DNA of 64,000 nt from Candidatus Nitronauta litoralis (GTDB lineage: Bacteria; Nitrospinota; Nitrospinia; Nitrospinales; Nitrospinaceae), in contig CP048685.1 of the NCBI GenBank assembly GCA_015698285.1, forward strand, positions 2,542,001-2,606,000, read 5' to 3'. Below the pieces are notes generated by a model. The model made no database searches. It saw only the letters and a program-made list of their open reading frames with translations, and was not told the origin of the DNA. Below, piece by piece: positions 42,463 through 51,197 of this stretch. Both the position numbers and the translations under genes were made by a program. Each line of letters opens with the position of its first letter. Positions within the stretch are counted from its first letter, which is position 1.

Positions 42463-43496
42463 AAAAAACAAGTCACAAAAAGAACGGCAAACCGCTGTTG
42501 CAGGAATGGTCGCAATCAATAGGAGACTACGTTATTGATCTTTCCTGGTCCCCTGACGGCTCTTCTCTGGCTGCAGCTGAAACCAGTGGGCCCATTACAA
42601 TTTTTGATTCTGAGCATGGAAACAAAATATCCGTTGCTTCTGGCCATAGTTTTGGAACCTCTCAAATTGGATGGAGTTCAGTAGGAGAGAATTTTGCCAG
42701 CGCCGGTCTGGATGGGTTAATTCGATACTGGAATTTGGATGATCAGGCAAAAGAGATTCGCTCCATGGAGGGAGGCTCGTCCTGGGTCGAAAACTTGGCA
42801 TGGCACCCCCATGGTAAATATTTAGCCACTAGCGCAGGAAAGTATTTGCGATTGTGGAATTCGGAGGGTGAGTTGTTGGCTGATTGGAGTGACTATGAAA
42901 GCACCATTGCCGATATTGCATGGTCTCCATCCGGTGATTGTGTGGTTGCCGCAACTTATGGCGGGCTTACCTTCCGCTTCCCAGAGCAACCGGACAGACA
43001 GCGAAAATTTGAATGGCAAGGTTCTTCGTTGAAAATCGCCTGGAGTCCCGATGGAAAATTTATTGCGACCGGTGATCAGGATTCGACGATTCATTTTTGG
43101 GATGTTGAAAGCGGTCAAGACAGTCAAATGTCTGGTTATCCCACCAAAGTACTACCATTAACTTGGAATTCTACAAGTAGATATCTGGCGACCGGAGGGA
43201 GCAATACAGTAATTCTCTGGGATTGTTCGGGGAAAGGTCCTCAAGGCACTGATCCTATCCCACTGGAAAAACATAAAGAACTGATTTCTGCAGTGGCTTT
43301 TCAGAATAATGGACCGCTCCTGGCTTCCGCCGATCAATCAGGGTTGGTCGCAATATGGAATAACGAAGAGTCTAAGAAACCACTAGCCACTGTCAATTTT
43401 GACTCTGAGGTCACTCAACTGGTCTGGGCACCCAACGATGAATCTATCGCCGTTGGCGACAATCTTGGAAACATAATTTCAATGAAACTGAATTGA
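42450..43496 (+). CDS. WD40-repeat beta-propeller protein 1
   Basis: 348 residues, with WD40 repeats starting near 22 ('VIDLSWSPDGSSLAAAETSGPITIFDSE') and recurring about every 42 residues, each with the 'W-S-P-D-G' turn and a closing W/F-D-type strand ('LIRYWNLDDQ', 'STIHFWDVESG'). About seven blades are visible. It would form a cytoplasmic propeller that holds protein partners. GTG 42450 overlaps the COG0523 gene. WD40 proteins next to COG0523 GTPases occur in other bacteria; their job is not established. Confidence 0.85.
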   Translation: MPKLKKTSHKKNGKPLLQEWSQSIGDYVIDLSWSPDGSSLAAAETSGPITIFDSEHGNKISVASGHSFGTSQIGWSSVGENFASAGLDGLIRYWNLDDQAKEIRSMEGGSSWVENLAWHPHGKYLATSAGKYLRLWNSEGELLADWSDYESTIADIAWSPSGDCVVAATYGGLTFRFPEQPDRQRKFEWQGSSLKIAWSPDGKFIATGDQDSTIHFWDVESGQDSQMSGYPTKVLPLTWNSTSRYLATGGSNTVILWDCSGKGPQGTDPIPLEKHKELISAVAFQNNGPLLASADQSGLVAIWNNEESKKPLATVNFDSEVTQLVWAPNDESIAVGDNLGNIISMKLN

Positions 43497-43532
43497 AAAA
43501 ACACGATTCTCCAAATCCTATGGTTCAAAAGT

Positions 43533-44639
43533 ATGAAAATTAAACAAGACCTGATTCAACAGGATGTATTAGACGAATACATTATTGATCTTGACTGGTC
43601 TCTAAGCGGAGATTATTTAGCCGCTGTTACTGGCAGTGGTCAAGTTGCTTTAAGAAACATGAAATCTGATGGCCATTGGATCGAGCTTGGTCGACATAAG
43701 CATGGCATTAATTCCATGCAATGGCATCCTTACGAAGCCTTATTGGCAAGTGCAGGGCATGATGGAAAATTGACTTTATGGGATATATCGTTAATGAGCG
43801 AAGCATGGAGTCAGGATTTGGGAGGGTGGATTGACTGTTTAAGCTGGAGTTCCCTTGGATATTATTTAGCTTCTTCATCAGGAAAAAATTTAAGCATATG
43901 GAGTTATTCGGGAAAACACGAACAGTTTTGGCTCAATCCTAAAAGTTCTATCTCGGACATTGAATGGTCTCCAGATGGTCGTTTTATTGCGTCTACCGCC
44001 AAAGGGGGAATCACGATAAGAGGATATGGGCATTTGGAAACAACTCAATTACTTGAATGGCATGGCTTCCCAGTAAAAATAGCCTGGCAGCCAAATGGAA
44101 AGCATATTGCCATGGGAGACGAAGAAGCAGTTCATTTTTGGGAAGTTGAAACTGGCATGCATCATCCCTTGTTCGGTTACAACTCCAAAGTCTCTAAAAT
44201 GTCCTGGAGTTCCGACGGCAGTTATTTAGCGACTAATGATAGAGAAAACCTGGTGATCTGGGATTGTGGCAGAAAAAAATCTGACAACGAAGAATTGTTC
44301 CCTTTGGTGGATTTGATTTCTAAAGAAAGTTTGGTTGGTCCAGGGTGCAGGGCCCCTATTTTACTTAAACAGCATGCAGGTGCAATAAAATCTCTGGTTT
44401 TCCAAAAGAAGGGAGGATTGTTAGCCTCCGGAGATGAAAGAGGAGAGGTTCATATTTGGAATCTAAAAATATCAAAAGCTCCTGTTGAAAGTATCTCCCT
44501 TGGTTATCCAATTTCAAAAATCGCCTGGTCTCCAGATGGGCAAGGCATGGCTGTAGGCGGAACAGAGGGAACAGTATCAATTTTTTCTTTTGATCTCACC
44601 GAAAAGGCGGGTGCTTCAGTCAGTCTTAAGGAGTTGTAA
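43533..44639 (+). CDS. WD40-repeat beta-propeller protein 2
   Basis: 368 residues with repeats like those of the gene just upstream ('YIIDLDWSLSGDYLAAVTGSGQVALRN', 'SISDIEWSPDGRFIASTAKG', 'EAVHFWEVETGMHH', 'GEVHIWNLKI', 'KIAWSPDGQGMAVGG'). The two propellers are tandem paralogues with the same order of blade variants. One insertion of about 25 residues near 255 ('EELFPLVDLISKESLVGPGCRAP') is unique to this copy. It is separated from the first by 36 bases and from the next gene by 3. Confidence 0.85.
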   Translation: MKIKQDLIQQDVLDEYIIDLDWSLSGDYLAAVTGSGQVALRNMKSDGHWIELGRHKHGINSMQWHPYEALLASAGHDGKLTLWDISLMSEAWSQDLGGWIDCLSWSSLGYYLASSSGKNLSIWSYSGKHEQFWLNPKSSISDIEWSPDGRFIASTAKGGITIRGYGHLETTQLLEWHGFPVKIAWQPNGKHIAMGDEEAVHFWEVETGMHHPLFGYNSKVSKMSWSSDGSYLATNDRENLVIWDCGRKKSDNEELFPLVDLISKESLVGPGCRAPILLKQHAGAIKSLVFQKKGGLLASGDERGEVHIWNLKISKAPVESISLGYPISKIAWSPDGQGMAVGGTEGTVSIFSFDLTEKAGASVSLKEL

Positions 44640-44642
44640 CGT

Positions 44643-45815
44643 ATGCAAAAGGTGTCAGTTACCCGGGGAGGTCCAGCCCCCGACCCAGTAGGCGAAGCCG
44701 ACTCGAAATTCATGGCGGTCATCGCATTTTTTCATGGGGTAATCAATGACTGGATTCAAGACGCGCAAACGACGATTGCCTGCGGCTGCTGGGCCGATGG
44801 AGCCGTCAGCGAGATTATTCCAGCGGGGCGCGCCCAACTACTCCCGGCCCGCTATCAAGGGTGTTTTGCGGGTGTCCGCGAAATCCTATTGGACGACGGC
44901 CCCCATCACCTTCATATCGATTTAGGGCGTGTGCACAGGGTCTGCTATGCCATCGCCCCCAGCGTTTGCCTGGCCTTCAAGCCGGCGCTTGAGGTCCGCT
45001 TTTTGATTGTCGGACCAGGCGGCGCGCCCACTGATCGCTGGGTGCTTTCGCTGATGCCGGACTGCCCTTACCGGGAAGACCAGCTTGATGAAGCAGTGGT
45101 TCATCGTTTCATCGAGCGATTGCGCTTGCACGCCAAACAGGCTCCGGGTTTAGTCGAACTGTCTGTCGACTCTGAAGTCCGAAAAAGTCCTCAAGGTGCG
45201 GCCTTGCTAAGTCAGATGCAAGAGGCGACGGACCAAATTGACACAGGTTGGGACGGTGTAATTAAGGCTCTGGCACCAAACCATAATCACGGTTCGACTG
45301 TTGAAACGATGGATCCGCCATGCTTACCGCTGCTAAGCGAAGCTCTGGACCTGAAAGAGTCCAGTCTCGTTATCTACAGGGAGCGTACGCTTGTGGAATT
45401 TCAGACCGAGAAGATCGACGGAGTTCACCGATATGTGGAACAAGGCCATGTTTCCTGGCAGATCGGCGGGCTGCAGGATCACCACTGCCACCTCGCTCTG
45501 GGATCGGTCCACCGTGTGCTGTTCTCCGCCGAGCCGGTATCCTGCCAAGGGGGAGGCCTTAACTACACCATTTGGTTCTTGACCTCCGGTCCATCCGGGA
45601 ACCCATGGCGCCGCGATGGATACTTTTCGGTGGTGTTGAACCGTCCTTATAGAGGGAATGTCCCCCGGTTGGAGGTCATCAAGCCCATGCTGGACCTTTA
45701 CCAAAGGTATCGCAAGGAACCCTGGGTGCAGGCGGACGAAAGGTTCTTGAACACACTCGAACGGGGTGTGCCCGATCGCCGACAACAGCAACTGGTGTCA
45801 GTAGGGAGTGAATGA
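44643..45815 (+). CDS. Internally duplicated protein with HxH strand motif, not recognised
   Basis: 390 residues, soluble, built of two similar halves. The first has 'HHLHIDLGRVHRVCYAIAPSVCLAF' and 'EVRFLIVGPGGAPTDRWVLSLMPDCPY'. The second has 'HHCHLALGSVHRVLFSAEPVSCQGG' and 'NYTIWFLTSGPSGNPWRRDGYFSVVLNRPYRG'. The shared HHxHxxLGxVHRV block could bind metal. Each half also resembles the 37576 protein. The gene follows the second WD40 gene by 3 bases, yet looks richer in G and C than its left neighbours, which suggests a separate origin. No function is claimed. Confidence 0.65.
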   Translation: MQKVSVTRGGPAPDPVGEADSKFMAVIAFFHGVINDWIQDAQTTIACGCWADGAVSEIIPAGRAQLLPARYQGCFAGVREILLDDGPHHLHIDLGRVHRVCYAIAPSVCLAFKPALEVRFLIVGPGGAPTDRWVLSLMPDCPYREDQLDEAVVHRFIERLRLHAKQAPGLVELSVDSEVRKSPQGAALLSQMQEATDQIDTGWDGVIKALAPNHNHGSTVETMDPPCLPLLSEALDLKESSLVIYRERTLVEFQTEKIDGVHRYVEQGHVSWQIGGLQDHHCHLALGSVHRVLFSAEPVSCQGGGLNYTIWFLTSGPSGNPWRRDGYFSVVLNRPYRGNVPRLEVIKPMLDLYQRYRKEPWVQADERFLNTLERGVPDRRQQQLVSVGSE

Positions 45816-46015
45816 TGCCAAGATTGAATCTCGAGGATGCGCGTGCTGTTGGAGCCGCTGTTGAATACGCACTATCAACACTTCCACAGAATGCACCGCA
45901 GCGCCCGAACTGGGAAAGAGCTTTTGATCGTCTGCATCTTCGACTGAAACTCGCCGAACAGGGGATTCGTCATCAAAGGCGAAAGCATTCGAAACTTGGC
46001 CCAGCCAATGACTGA
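45812..46015 (+). CDS. Small basic helical protein, unknown
   Basis: 67 residues, mostly helix ('NLEDARAVGAAVEYALSTLP', 'WERAFDRLHLRLKLAEQGIRHQRRKH'). It overlaps the previous stop by 4 bases, so it is probably coupled to the duplicated-domain gene. Its base composition is similar to that neighbour. No motif is recognised. Confidence 0.45.
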   Translation: MMPRLNLEDARAVGAAVEYALSTLPQNAPQRPNWERAFDRLHLRLKLAEQGIRHQRRKHSKLGPAND

Positions 46016-46154
46016 GGATTTTACATCACGACATGCCAGGGTTTAAGGCCCGAGCCCTAGCGCAACATCTGGACCAGGTTTCGGAGGGCAAGTCACATTG
46101 CTTGTGTGATGATTACCTGGCACAAGCGACTTAACAAAACAGGGAAAGTATTCA

Positions 46155-46583
46155 ATGAAAACAGCACAAGAGGTAACAGATAAATTGGCCATAGGCTTAT
46201 CGCTGATGTGTGCCATCCATTGCCTGGCTCTAACAACTCTATTGGCATTGCTGCCCAGTTTGGTGGCTTTACAACTGGATAACGAGGCTTTCCATCTCTG
46301 GATGGTCGTGGCCGTAATCCCCAGCAGTGTTTATGCCTTAACTTTGGGGTGTAAACAACACAAGCGATATCGGTTGCTCATCCTGGGTTTCATGGGATTA
46401 ACGCTACTTGTTATGGCGTTAGTTTTGGGAGAAGAGCATATCGGTGAGGCAGGAGAAAAATTACTTACGTTTCTAGGGACCTGTTTCGTTGCGGTTGGGC
46501 ACTGGTTCAATTATCGCCTTTGTCGATCACAAAAAGATAGTGACTGTGTCTGCCCAAACCATAAAAACCAAGGCTTAATATGA
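46155..46583 (+). CDS. MerC-domain membrane protein
   Basis: 142 residues with four membrane helices. The first contains 'LSLMCAIHCLALTTLLAL', the MerC-type C-x-x-H-C pair; Cys-rich C-terminus 'DCVCPNHK'. MerC proteins move mercury, and relatives are found in zinc-starvation loci. It overlaps hisI by 4 bases, so it opens the zinc-sparing gene set. The 140-base spacer upstream holds an imperfect palindrome (TCACA..TGTGA) and no match to the island palindrome. Confidence 0.8.
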   Translation: MKTAQEVTDKLAIGLSLMCAIHCLALTTLLALLPSLVALQLDNEAFHLWMVVAVIPSSVYALTLGCKQHKRYRLLILGFMGLTLLVMALVLGEEHIGEAGEKLLTFLGTCFVAVGHWFNYRLCRSQKDSDCVCPNHKNQGLI

Positions 46584-46999
46584 AACGGGACTATTTTATC
46601 GCTCTCGAGCAACATAAGAACAACAGCTCACTGGCGTTGCTGGAAGTCATCGACCAGCTAGCCTTCAATGACCAGGGCTTAATCCCCGTAATCACTCAGG
46701 ACGCAAATACTAAAACCATGCTTATGTTTGCCTGGATGAATAAAGAAGCGCTCCATAAAACAATTGTAAACAAACGCATGACTTACTGGTCGCGGAGCCG
46801 CCAACAACTGTGGGTAAAAGGTGAAACCAGCGGCCACGTGCAACGGGTGGTCTCCATGTCATTTGATTGTGATGGTGATGCAATCCTCTGCCAGGTAGAA
46901 CAGCAAGGTGCCCCCTGCCATACCGGCAGGCCATCCTGTTTTTATTTAAACGTAGAGGCCGACAATCAACAGGTTGTTGTAAAAGGAGATCACGCCTGA
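46580..46999 (+). CDS. hisI: Phosphoribosyl-AMP cyclohydrolase
   Basis: 139 residues. It converts PR-AMP in histidine synthesis. The conserved core is 'LMFAWMNKEALHKTI', 'TYWSRSRQQLWVKGETSGHVQ' and 'DCDGDAILCQVEQQGAPCHTGRPSCF', with the zinc-ligand cysteines and the DxDxD magnesium site. A leading extension of about 33 residues is longer than in short HisI. It sits with MerC, PyrC-like and FolE2 genes, a grouping known from Zur regulons, where spare copies replace zinc-dependent enzymes. Whether the genome has another hisI is not visible here. Confidence 0.88.
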   Translation: MKRDYFIALEQHKNNSSLALLEVIDQLAFNDQGLIPVITQDANTKTMLMFAWMNKEALHKTIVNKRMTYWSRSRQQLWVKGETSGHVQRVVSMSFDCDGDAILCQVEQQGAPCHTGRPSCFYLNVEADNQQVVVKGDHA

Positions 47000-47001
47000 A
47001 T

Positions 47002-48336
47002 ATGGGAGCAACGCTCATCAAACATGCCCGCGTGGTGAATGAAGGTCAAATCAAAGAAACCGATTTGCGAATTTCCGATCACAAAATCGAAAAAATTGAA
47101 ACCGATATCAAAGGAAAGCAATCAGACCAAATAATTGAAGCTAACGGTTGCTATCTGCTGCCAGGAATGATCGATGATCAGGTACATTTTCGTGAGCCGG
47201 GGTTAACCCATAAAGGCACCATCGCAAGTGAATCCCGAGCAGCGGTGGCAGGTGGGATCACCAGCTATATGGAAATGCCCAATGTTATTCCACCCACGAC
47301 AACAATTGAGGCGCTCGAGCAAAAATACGCCATTGCTGCTGAGCGATCATATGCCAACTATGCATTTTATTTAGGGGCAACCGAAGACAATCTTGAGCAA
47401 ATAAAGCGACTCGACCCCAAGAGGCACTGCGGTGTAAAAGTGTTTATGGGGGCATCGACCGGTGATTTATTGGTTGAGACACCTCACGCGCTTGAGGCCA
47501 TTTTTCGCGAATCCCCCGTACTCATTGTTACTCACTGTGAGAGCGGCCCAACCATTAGTAAAAACCGAGAAACGCTTCTTAACTCGAAACCAACTTTAAC
47601 TATTGAAGATCACCCAATACTTCGCGATACCAACGCTTGTTATGCTTCTTCATCTTATGCTGTAAGTTTGGCTAAAAAATATCAATCCCAATTGCATGTA
47701 CTACATATTACAACGGAAAAAGAACTTGGCTTATTTGAGTCTCTATCCGTAGAGAAAAAGCGAATTACTGCAGAAGCCTGTGTCCACCATTTGTGGTTTA
47801 CCGACAAGGACTACAAGCGTTTAGGTAATTTAATAAAGTGTAATCCATCGATAAAAAGACCGAGTGACCGCGATGCATTAATTCAAGCCTTGCGCACCAA
47901 CCAAATTGACATAATTGCCACCGACCATGCCCCTCATACCTTGTTAGAAAAACAAGTTAGCTACGATCGGGCTCCTGCAGGGCTTCCACTGGTCCAACAT
48001 GCGCTATTGAGTTTGTTAGAACATGTGAAGGATAGGCGCCTCAGATTAGCTCAGGTTGTAGAAAAAACTGCACACAACCCAGCGCTTCGATACGCCATAT
48101 CTGAGCGAGGGTTTGTGCGGGAAGGTTACTACGCAGATTTAGTCCTCATAGACAGCAAAACTTCCACCACCGTCACTCATAAAAATAGTTTATACCGCTG
48201 TGGCTGGACTCCTTTTGATGGGCAGGTGTTTTCTTCGCGAATTAAAGGCACTTGGGTTAATGGTCAGCAGGTTTTTAGCTGTGGCGAAAACGTATCTGGC
48301 AAGCCTTTAGCCTTGCCGCTTGCCTTTAATCGATAA
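47002..48336 (+). CDS. Dihydroorotase, PyrC paralogue type
   Basis: 444 residues of the class I amidohydrolase dihydroorotase family: 'GMIDDQVHFREPGLTHKG' (metal HxH variant 'VHF'), 'GVKVFMGASTGDLL' (carbamylated-Lys region), 'THCESG', 'HVLHITTEKEL', 'IATDHAPH'. In the first motif the usual D-x-H-x-H reads 'DQVHF', with one His only, which hints at altered metal use. It lies 2 bases after hisI and belongs to the zinc-sparing gene set. Confidence 0.85.
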   Translation: MGATLIKHARVVNEGQIKETDLRISDHKIEKIETDIKGKQSDQIIEANGCYLLPGMIDDQVHFREPGLTHKGTIASESRAAVAGGITSYMEMPNVIPPTTTIEALEQKYAIAAERSYANYAFYLGATEDNLEQIKRLDPKRHCGVKVFMGASTGDLLVETPHALEAIFRESPVLIVTHCESGPTISKNRETLLNSKPTLTIEDHPILRDTNACYASSSYAVSLAKKYQSQLHVLHITTEKELGLFESLSVEKKRITAEACVHHLWFTDKDYKRLGNLIKCNPSIKRPSDRDALIQALRTNQIDIIATDHAPHTLLEKQVSYDRAPAGLPLVQHALLSLLEHVKDRRLRLAQVVEKTAHNPALRYAISERGFVREGYYADLVLIDSKTSTTVTHKNSLYRCGWTPFDGQVFSSRIKGTWVNGQQVFSCGENVSGKPLALPLAFNR

Positions 48337-48388
48337 TTATCGAGGGCAAAATCATTTTCTTTCAACTTTTTATTCAGGCGTGATTTAA

Positions 48389-49285
48389 ATGCAGTTTTCC
48401 AGATTACTACCCGATATTACCAATACCCAACATGCACCAGAAAGTTACTCATTGCAGTGGGTGGGAATGGAAGATATTGCCGTTCCCATCCTTTTTAATG
48501 AAGGTGACAGGCAGCAACAGAAAGTGTCGGCTAAGGCCAATGTGTACGTCAGTCTTGATGACACTACCGCCAAAGGCATCCATATGTCTCGCCTTCATGC
48601 CCATCTCAATCAACTTTCCACCCAAACTTGCGACAAAGAGGGGCTCGATTTACTCCTGAAAAATTTGGTCTTCTCTCAAGAAGGGATCAGCCAAAGCTCA
48701 AAGATTGATCTGACCTTTGACTTACTGCTTCCCAAGGAATCTTTGCTCAGCAACGAAACCGGTTTTCAAACCTACCCCATCGAGATAAGGGGTCAACAGT
48801 TAAATGGCAGATGCCACTACGGCTTAAAAATAACCGTTCCCTATTCAAGCACCTGTCCTTGCTCGGCCTCACTTGCGAATCAGTTGTTTGCCAACGCCAT
48901 AGACAATCAATTTTTAGGACAGCGCATTCAAAAACAGGAACTAATTTCATGGGCGCACGCGACGACGGTAGCCACCCCGCATGGTCAGCGTTCATTCGCA
49001 TATTTAAATCTATCACTAGGCGACAATCATTGGCCTTCACTGCCGTCTCTCATTGCACAGATCGAAGAGACAATCGGTACACCTGTGCAAACTATGGTCA
49101 AGCGCAGCGACGAACAGGAATTTGCCCGATTAAATGCTGACAATCTGATGTTCTGTGAAGATGCAGCGCGAAAAATTAAATGCATGCTGGAGCAATCCGA
49201 TTGGGCCCTGGATTACTGGTTCAAAGTGGAGCATCAGGAAAGCTTGCATGCTCATAATGCGGTGGTCATCGATCAAAAATATTAA
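48389..49285 (+). CDS. folE2: GTP cyclohydrolase FolE2 (zinc-independent)
   Basis: 298 residues. GCYH-IB family: 'YSSTCPCSASLANQLFANA' carries the catalytic Cys, and 'SRLHAHLNQ', 'WAHATTVATPHGQRSFAYLNLSL' and 'MFCEDAARKI' are family blocks. It makes dihydroneopterin triphosphate for folate without needing zinc, unlike FolE. FolE2 under Zur control is established in several bacteria, which supports a zinc-starvation role for this set. It starts 50 bases after the dihydroorotase gene, in the same operon or just after it. Confidence 0.93.
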   Translation: MQFSRLLPDITNTQHAPESYSLQWVGMEDIAVPILFNEGDRQQQKVSAKANVYVSLDDTTAKGIHMSRLHAHLNQLSTQTCDKEGLDLLLKNLVFSQEGISQSSKIDLTFDLLLPKESLLSNETGFQTYPIEIRGQQLNGRCHYGLKITVPYSSTCPCSASLANQLFANAIDNQFLGQRIQKQELISWAHATTVATPHGQRSFAYLNLSLGDNHWPSLPSLIAQIEETIGTPVQTMVKRSDEQEFARLNADNLMFCEDAARKIKCMLEQSDWALDYWFKVEHQESLHAHNAVVIDQKY

Positions 49286-49362
49286 GCTGATGAGATAAAC
49301 ACCTAGTCCATACACTACTGTTTGAGATTCTAGGATATTTTTCTTATAAGGAACGAGTAAAA

Positions 49363-50079
49363 ATGGAAATTACTATACCTTATCCATTACTGGGATTTAC
49401 TATTTTTGTAACTATGTTGGGAGGTTGTCTCTCCACCTTTAAATCATGGGCTCCCAGTAAATTCGAATACATTATCAATTTCTCTGCTGGAATTTTTATT
49501 GGAGCCGTTTTATTTCACATGATTCCCGACGCGACCCCTATTTTAGGGTTTCAAATGGTTTTACCGATCATAATCGGATTCTTTTCAATTTACGGGATAG
49601 AAAAAGCGCTGGGACGAAAAGACTACACGACTCAAGAATTGGCTTTTCAAAAAATGGGGCTGACCGCATTGCTGGGCCTTTCCTTTCACGCTTTTGTCGA
49701 AGGCTTTGCAATGGGCGCTGCAACCTTGATGAATTTTGGGTTTGCTGTCGTCGCGGCGATTATTTTTCATAAGTTTCCCGCCGCAATGTTATTAGGCGCT
49801 CTTTTTATAAAAGGAGGGGAGTACGATAAAAAAACCATTGTTTCGGTCATATTTTTATTCGCACTAACCACACCCCTTGGAGTTTTGCTTTCTTTTGGTG
49901 TTTTTAATTTGATCGATAAATATTGGTTGGGTGTCGCCATTGCCGTTTCTGCCGGAACTTTTATTTACTTAGCCTTTTTTGATCTGATGTTGATAGGCAA
50001 CAAAAGAAAAGGTAACAAAACGCTGAACATAATTTTCTTTGGATTTGGAGCATTGGCAATGCTTTTATTTCAAGGCTGA
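49363..50079 (+). CDS. ZIP-family metal transporter
   Basis: 238 residues with about eight helices. The signature blocks are 'SAGIFIGAVLFHMIPDATP' and 'LLGLSFHAFVEGFAMGAA' (H-x-x-x-E helix), then 'IIFHKFPAAMLLGALF' (H-K-x-P). Such transporters bring zinc, iron or manganese into the cytoplasm. Its own spacer (78 bases) has no match to the island palindrome. It follows folE2 and fits the zinc-uptake theme. Confidence 0.9.
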   Translation: MEITIPYPLLGFTIFVTMLGGCLSTFKSWAPSKFEYIINFSAGIFIGAVLFHMIPDATPILGFQMVLPIIIGFFSIYGIEKALGRKDYTTQELAFQKMGLTALLGLSFHAFVEGFAMGAATLMNFGFAVVAAIIFHKFPAAMLLGALFIKGGEYDKKTIVSVIFLFALTTPLGVLLSFGVFNLIDKYWLGVAIAVSAGTFIYLAFFDLMLIGNKRKGNKTLNIIFFGFGALAMLLFQG

Positions 50080-50169
50080 TTTTAAGAGTGTAAAAGTGGC
50101 CATGGAAATCATATCAAGGGTAAGGTCAAACACTGGACCTTGACCACACTGTAGGAGAAACTGATCAAG

Positions 50170-50325
50170 ATGGGCGCGAAGGTTATCCGGCATACCGGTA
50201 GTATTTCTTTTCAAATTGCTGAGGTGGCTGTTTCAAGAGAACTATTCCATGCGGTCTTGCAAAAGGTTATATGGTCTCGGATTTTACCGGTGACTAGAAA
50301 AGTATTAGCCAACAAGCTCGGATAA
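50170..50325 (+). pseudogene. Transposase C-terminal fragment (IS1380-like)
   Basis: A 51-codon frame encodes 'KVIRHTGSISFQIAEVAVSRELFHAVLQKV', which resembles the last segment of IS1380-type transposases (..A-x-x-x-x-L-Q-L-A-E-V-x-V-P-R-x-L-F-x-x-I-L..). The rest is gone. It is judged by eye only. The surrounding 50080-50406 spacer shows no intact gene. Confidence 0.35.
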
Positions 50326-50406
50326 AAAAATTTGGGATTGAATTGTATGAGGTAAATAAAATAAAAATAGAATCTCAACCCAAGACAAATAAAAGGACTT
50401 GGCTAT

Positions 50407-50844
50407 ATGAAAGATCTAAAAAGTATTTTCCTTAACCTCGAAAAAAAACTCAAACAATCAAGTTGGTTTGATGACGGCTGGGAAATATTTAACCGTGGGA
50501 CTTACCTGCAACTCTATAAAGTGAATTGGCACAATCATAATCAAGGCGGAATTCATTTTGAAACTTATATCGAAACGCCTCAGATCAAACAAAAAGCGTT
50601 TCCAGTTTGTATGCATGCAGAAAAAGATTGTCCCTCTCAATCTGAATTTATTGAAAAATTCCTGGAGCTAGAGGGAGATCGCATAAAGAGTTGGAAGGGG
50701 TATCAGACGGTCGGTAAGGGCTACAACATTTGTCAGCGAACACTGCCGCTCAATTTAAAAAAATTGGAACAACGACTTTTTGAGGAATTTAACAATCTTC
50801 GACAGCTGGGACCTAGCGTCGAACAGATATTGAGGGGGCTTTGA
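50407..50844 (+). CDS. Conserved-looking protein of unknown role
   Basis: 145 residues, soluble. Features: 'WFDDGWEIFNRGTYLQLYKVNWHNHNQGGIHFETYIE', a strand pair with several His, then 'VCMHAEKDCPSQSEFIEKFLE' and 'GKGYNICQRTLPLN'. Two Cys and a His cluster might bind metal; I do not recognise the family. It lies between a transposon fragment and the DUF1289 gene. Confidence 0.5.
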   Translation: MKDLKSIFLNLEKKLKQSSWFDDGWEIFNRGTYLQLYKVNWHNHNQGGIHFETYIETPQIKQKAFPVCMHAEKDCPSQSEFIEKFLELEGDRIKSWKGYQTVGKGYNICQRTLPLNLKKLEQRLFEEFNNLRQLGPSVEQILRGL

Positions 50845-50891
50845 TTCCAAGCCAATAAAATGGAGAAAGAGTAAAGGTGAGGGCAAAATAA

Positions 50892-51092
50892 GTGAAACGG
50901 CAAAAAAGTCCTTGTATTGATGTCTGTGAATTCTCAGGGCCTAAGGGATGGTGTCTGGGTTGTGGGCGCACTCGGCCAGAATGTCGAAAGTGGAAGGAAA
51001 TGAAGCCGTATGACAGAAACATCCTTCAAAAAAAGCTAAAAAAGAGAATGTTTCAAATTGGGGCAAAGCAGATCGAAAAAAAATTACTTTAA
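50892..51092 (+). CDS. DUF1289 Cys-rich protein
   Basis: 66 residues. The four-Cys pattern 'SPCIDVCEFSGPKGWCLGCGRTRPEC' with 'KEMKPYDRN' is the DUF1289 signature, a small iron-sulphur or zinc-binding family of unknown role. It starts at GTG 50892 with AAGGTGAGGG upstream and sits 47 bases after the previous stop. A basic tail (LKKRMFQIGAKQIEKK) follows. Confidence 0.8.
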   Translation: MKRQKSPCIDVCEFSGPKGWCLGCGRTRPECRKWKEMKPYDRNILQKKLKKRMFQIGAKQIEKKLL

Positions 51093-51197
51093 TGCATAGT
51101 AGTGAAATTTAGTGGTGACGCGGTACTGACGCCGCATTGATTGTGCTGGACCATCGTTGTGCTTGTATTACCTGTTTTCGAAAGAGGAAAAATCTAG

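Noticed and set aside
46081-46110. TCACA..TGTGA inverted repeat as a CRP or Zur site before merC
   Set aside because: The half-site order is reversed from a CRP site and it does not match the island palindrome; support is too weak to call.
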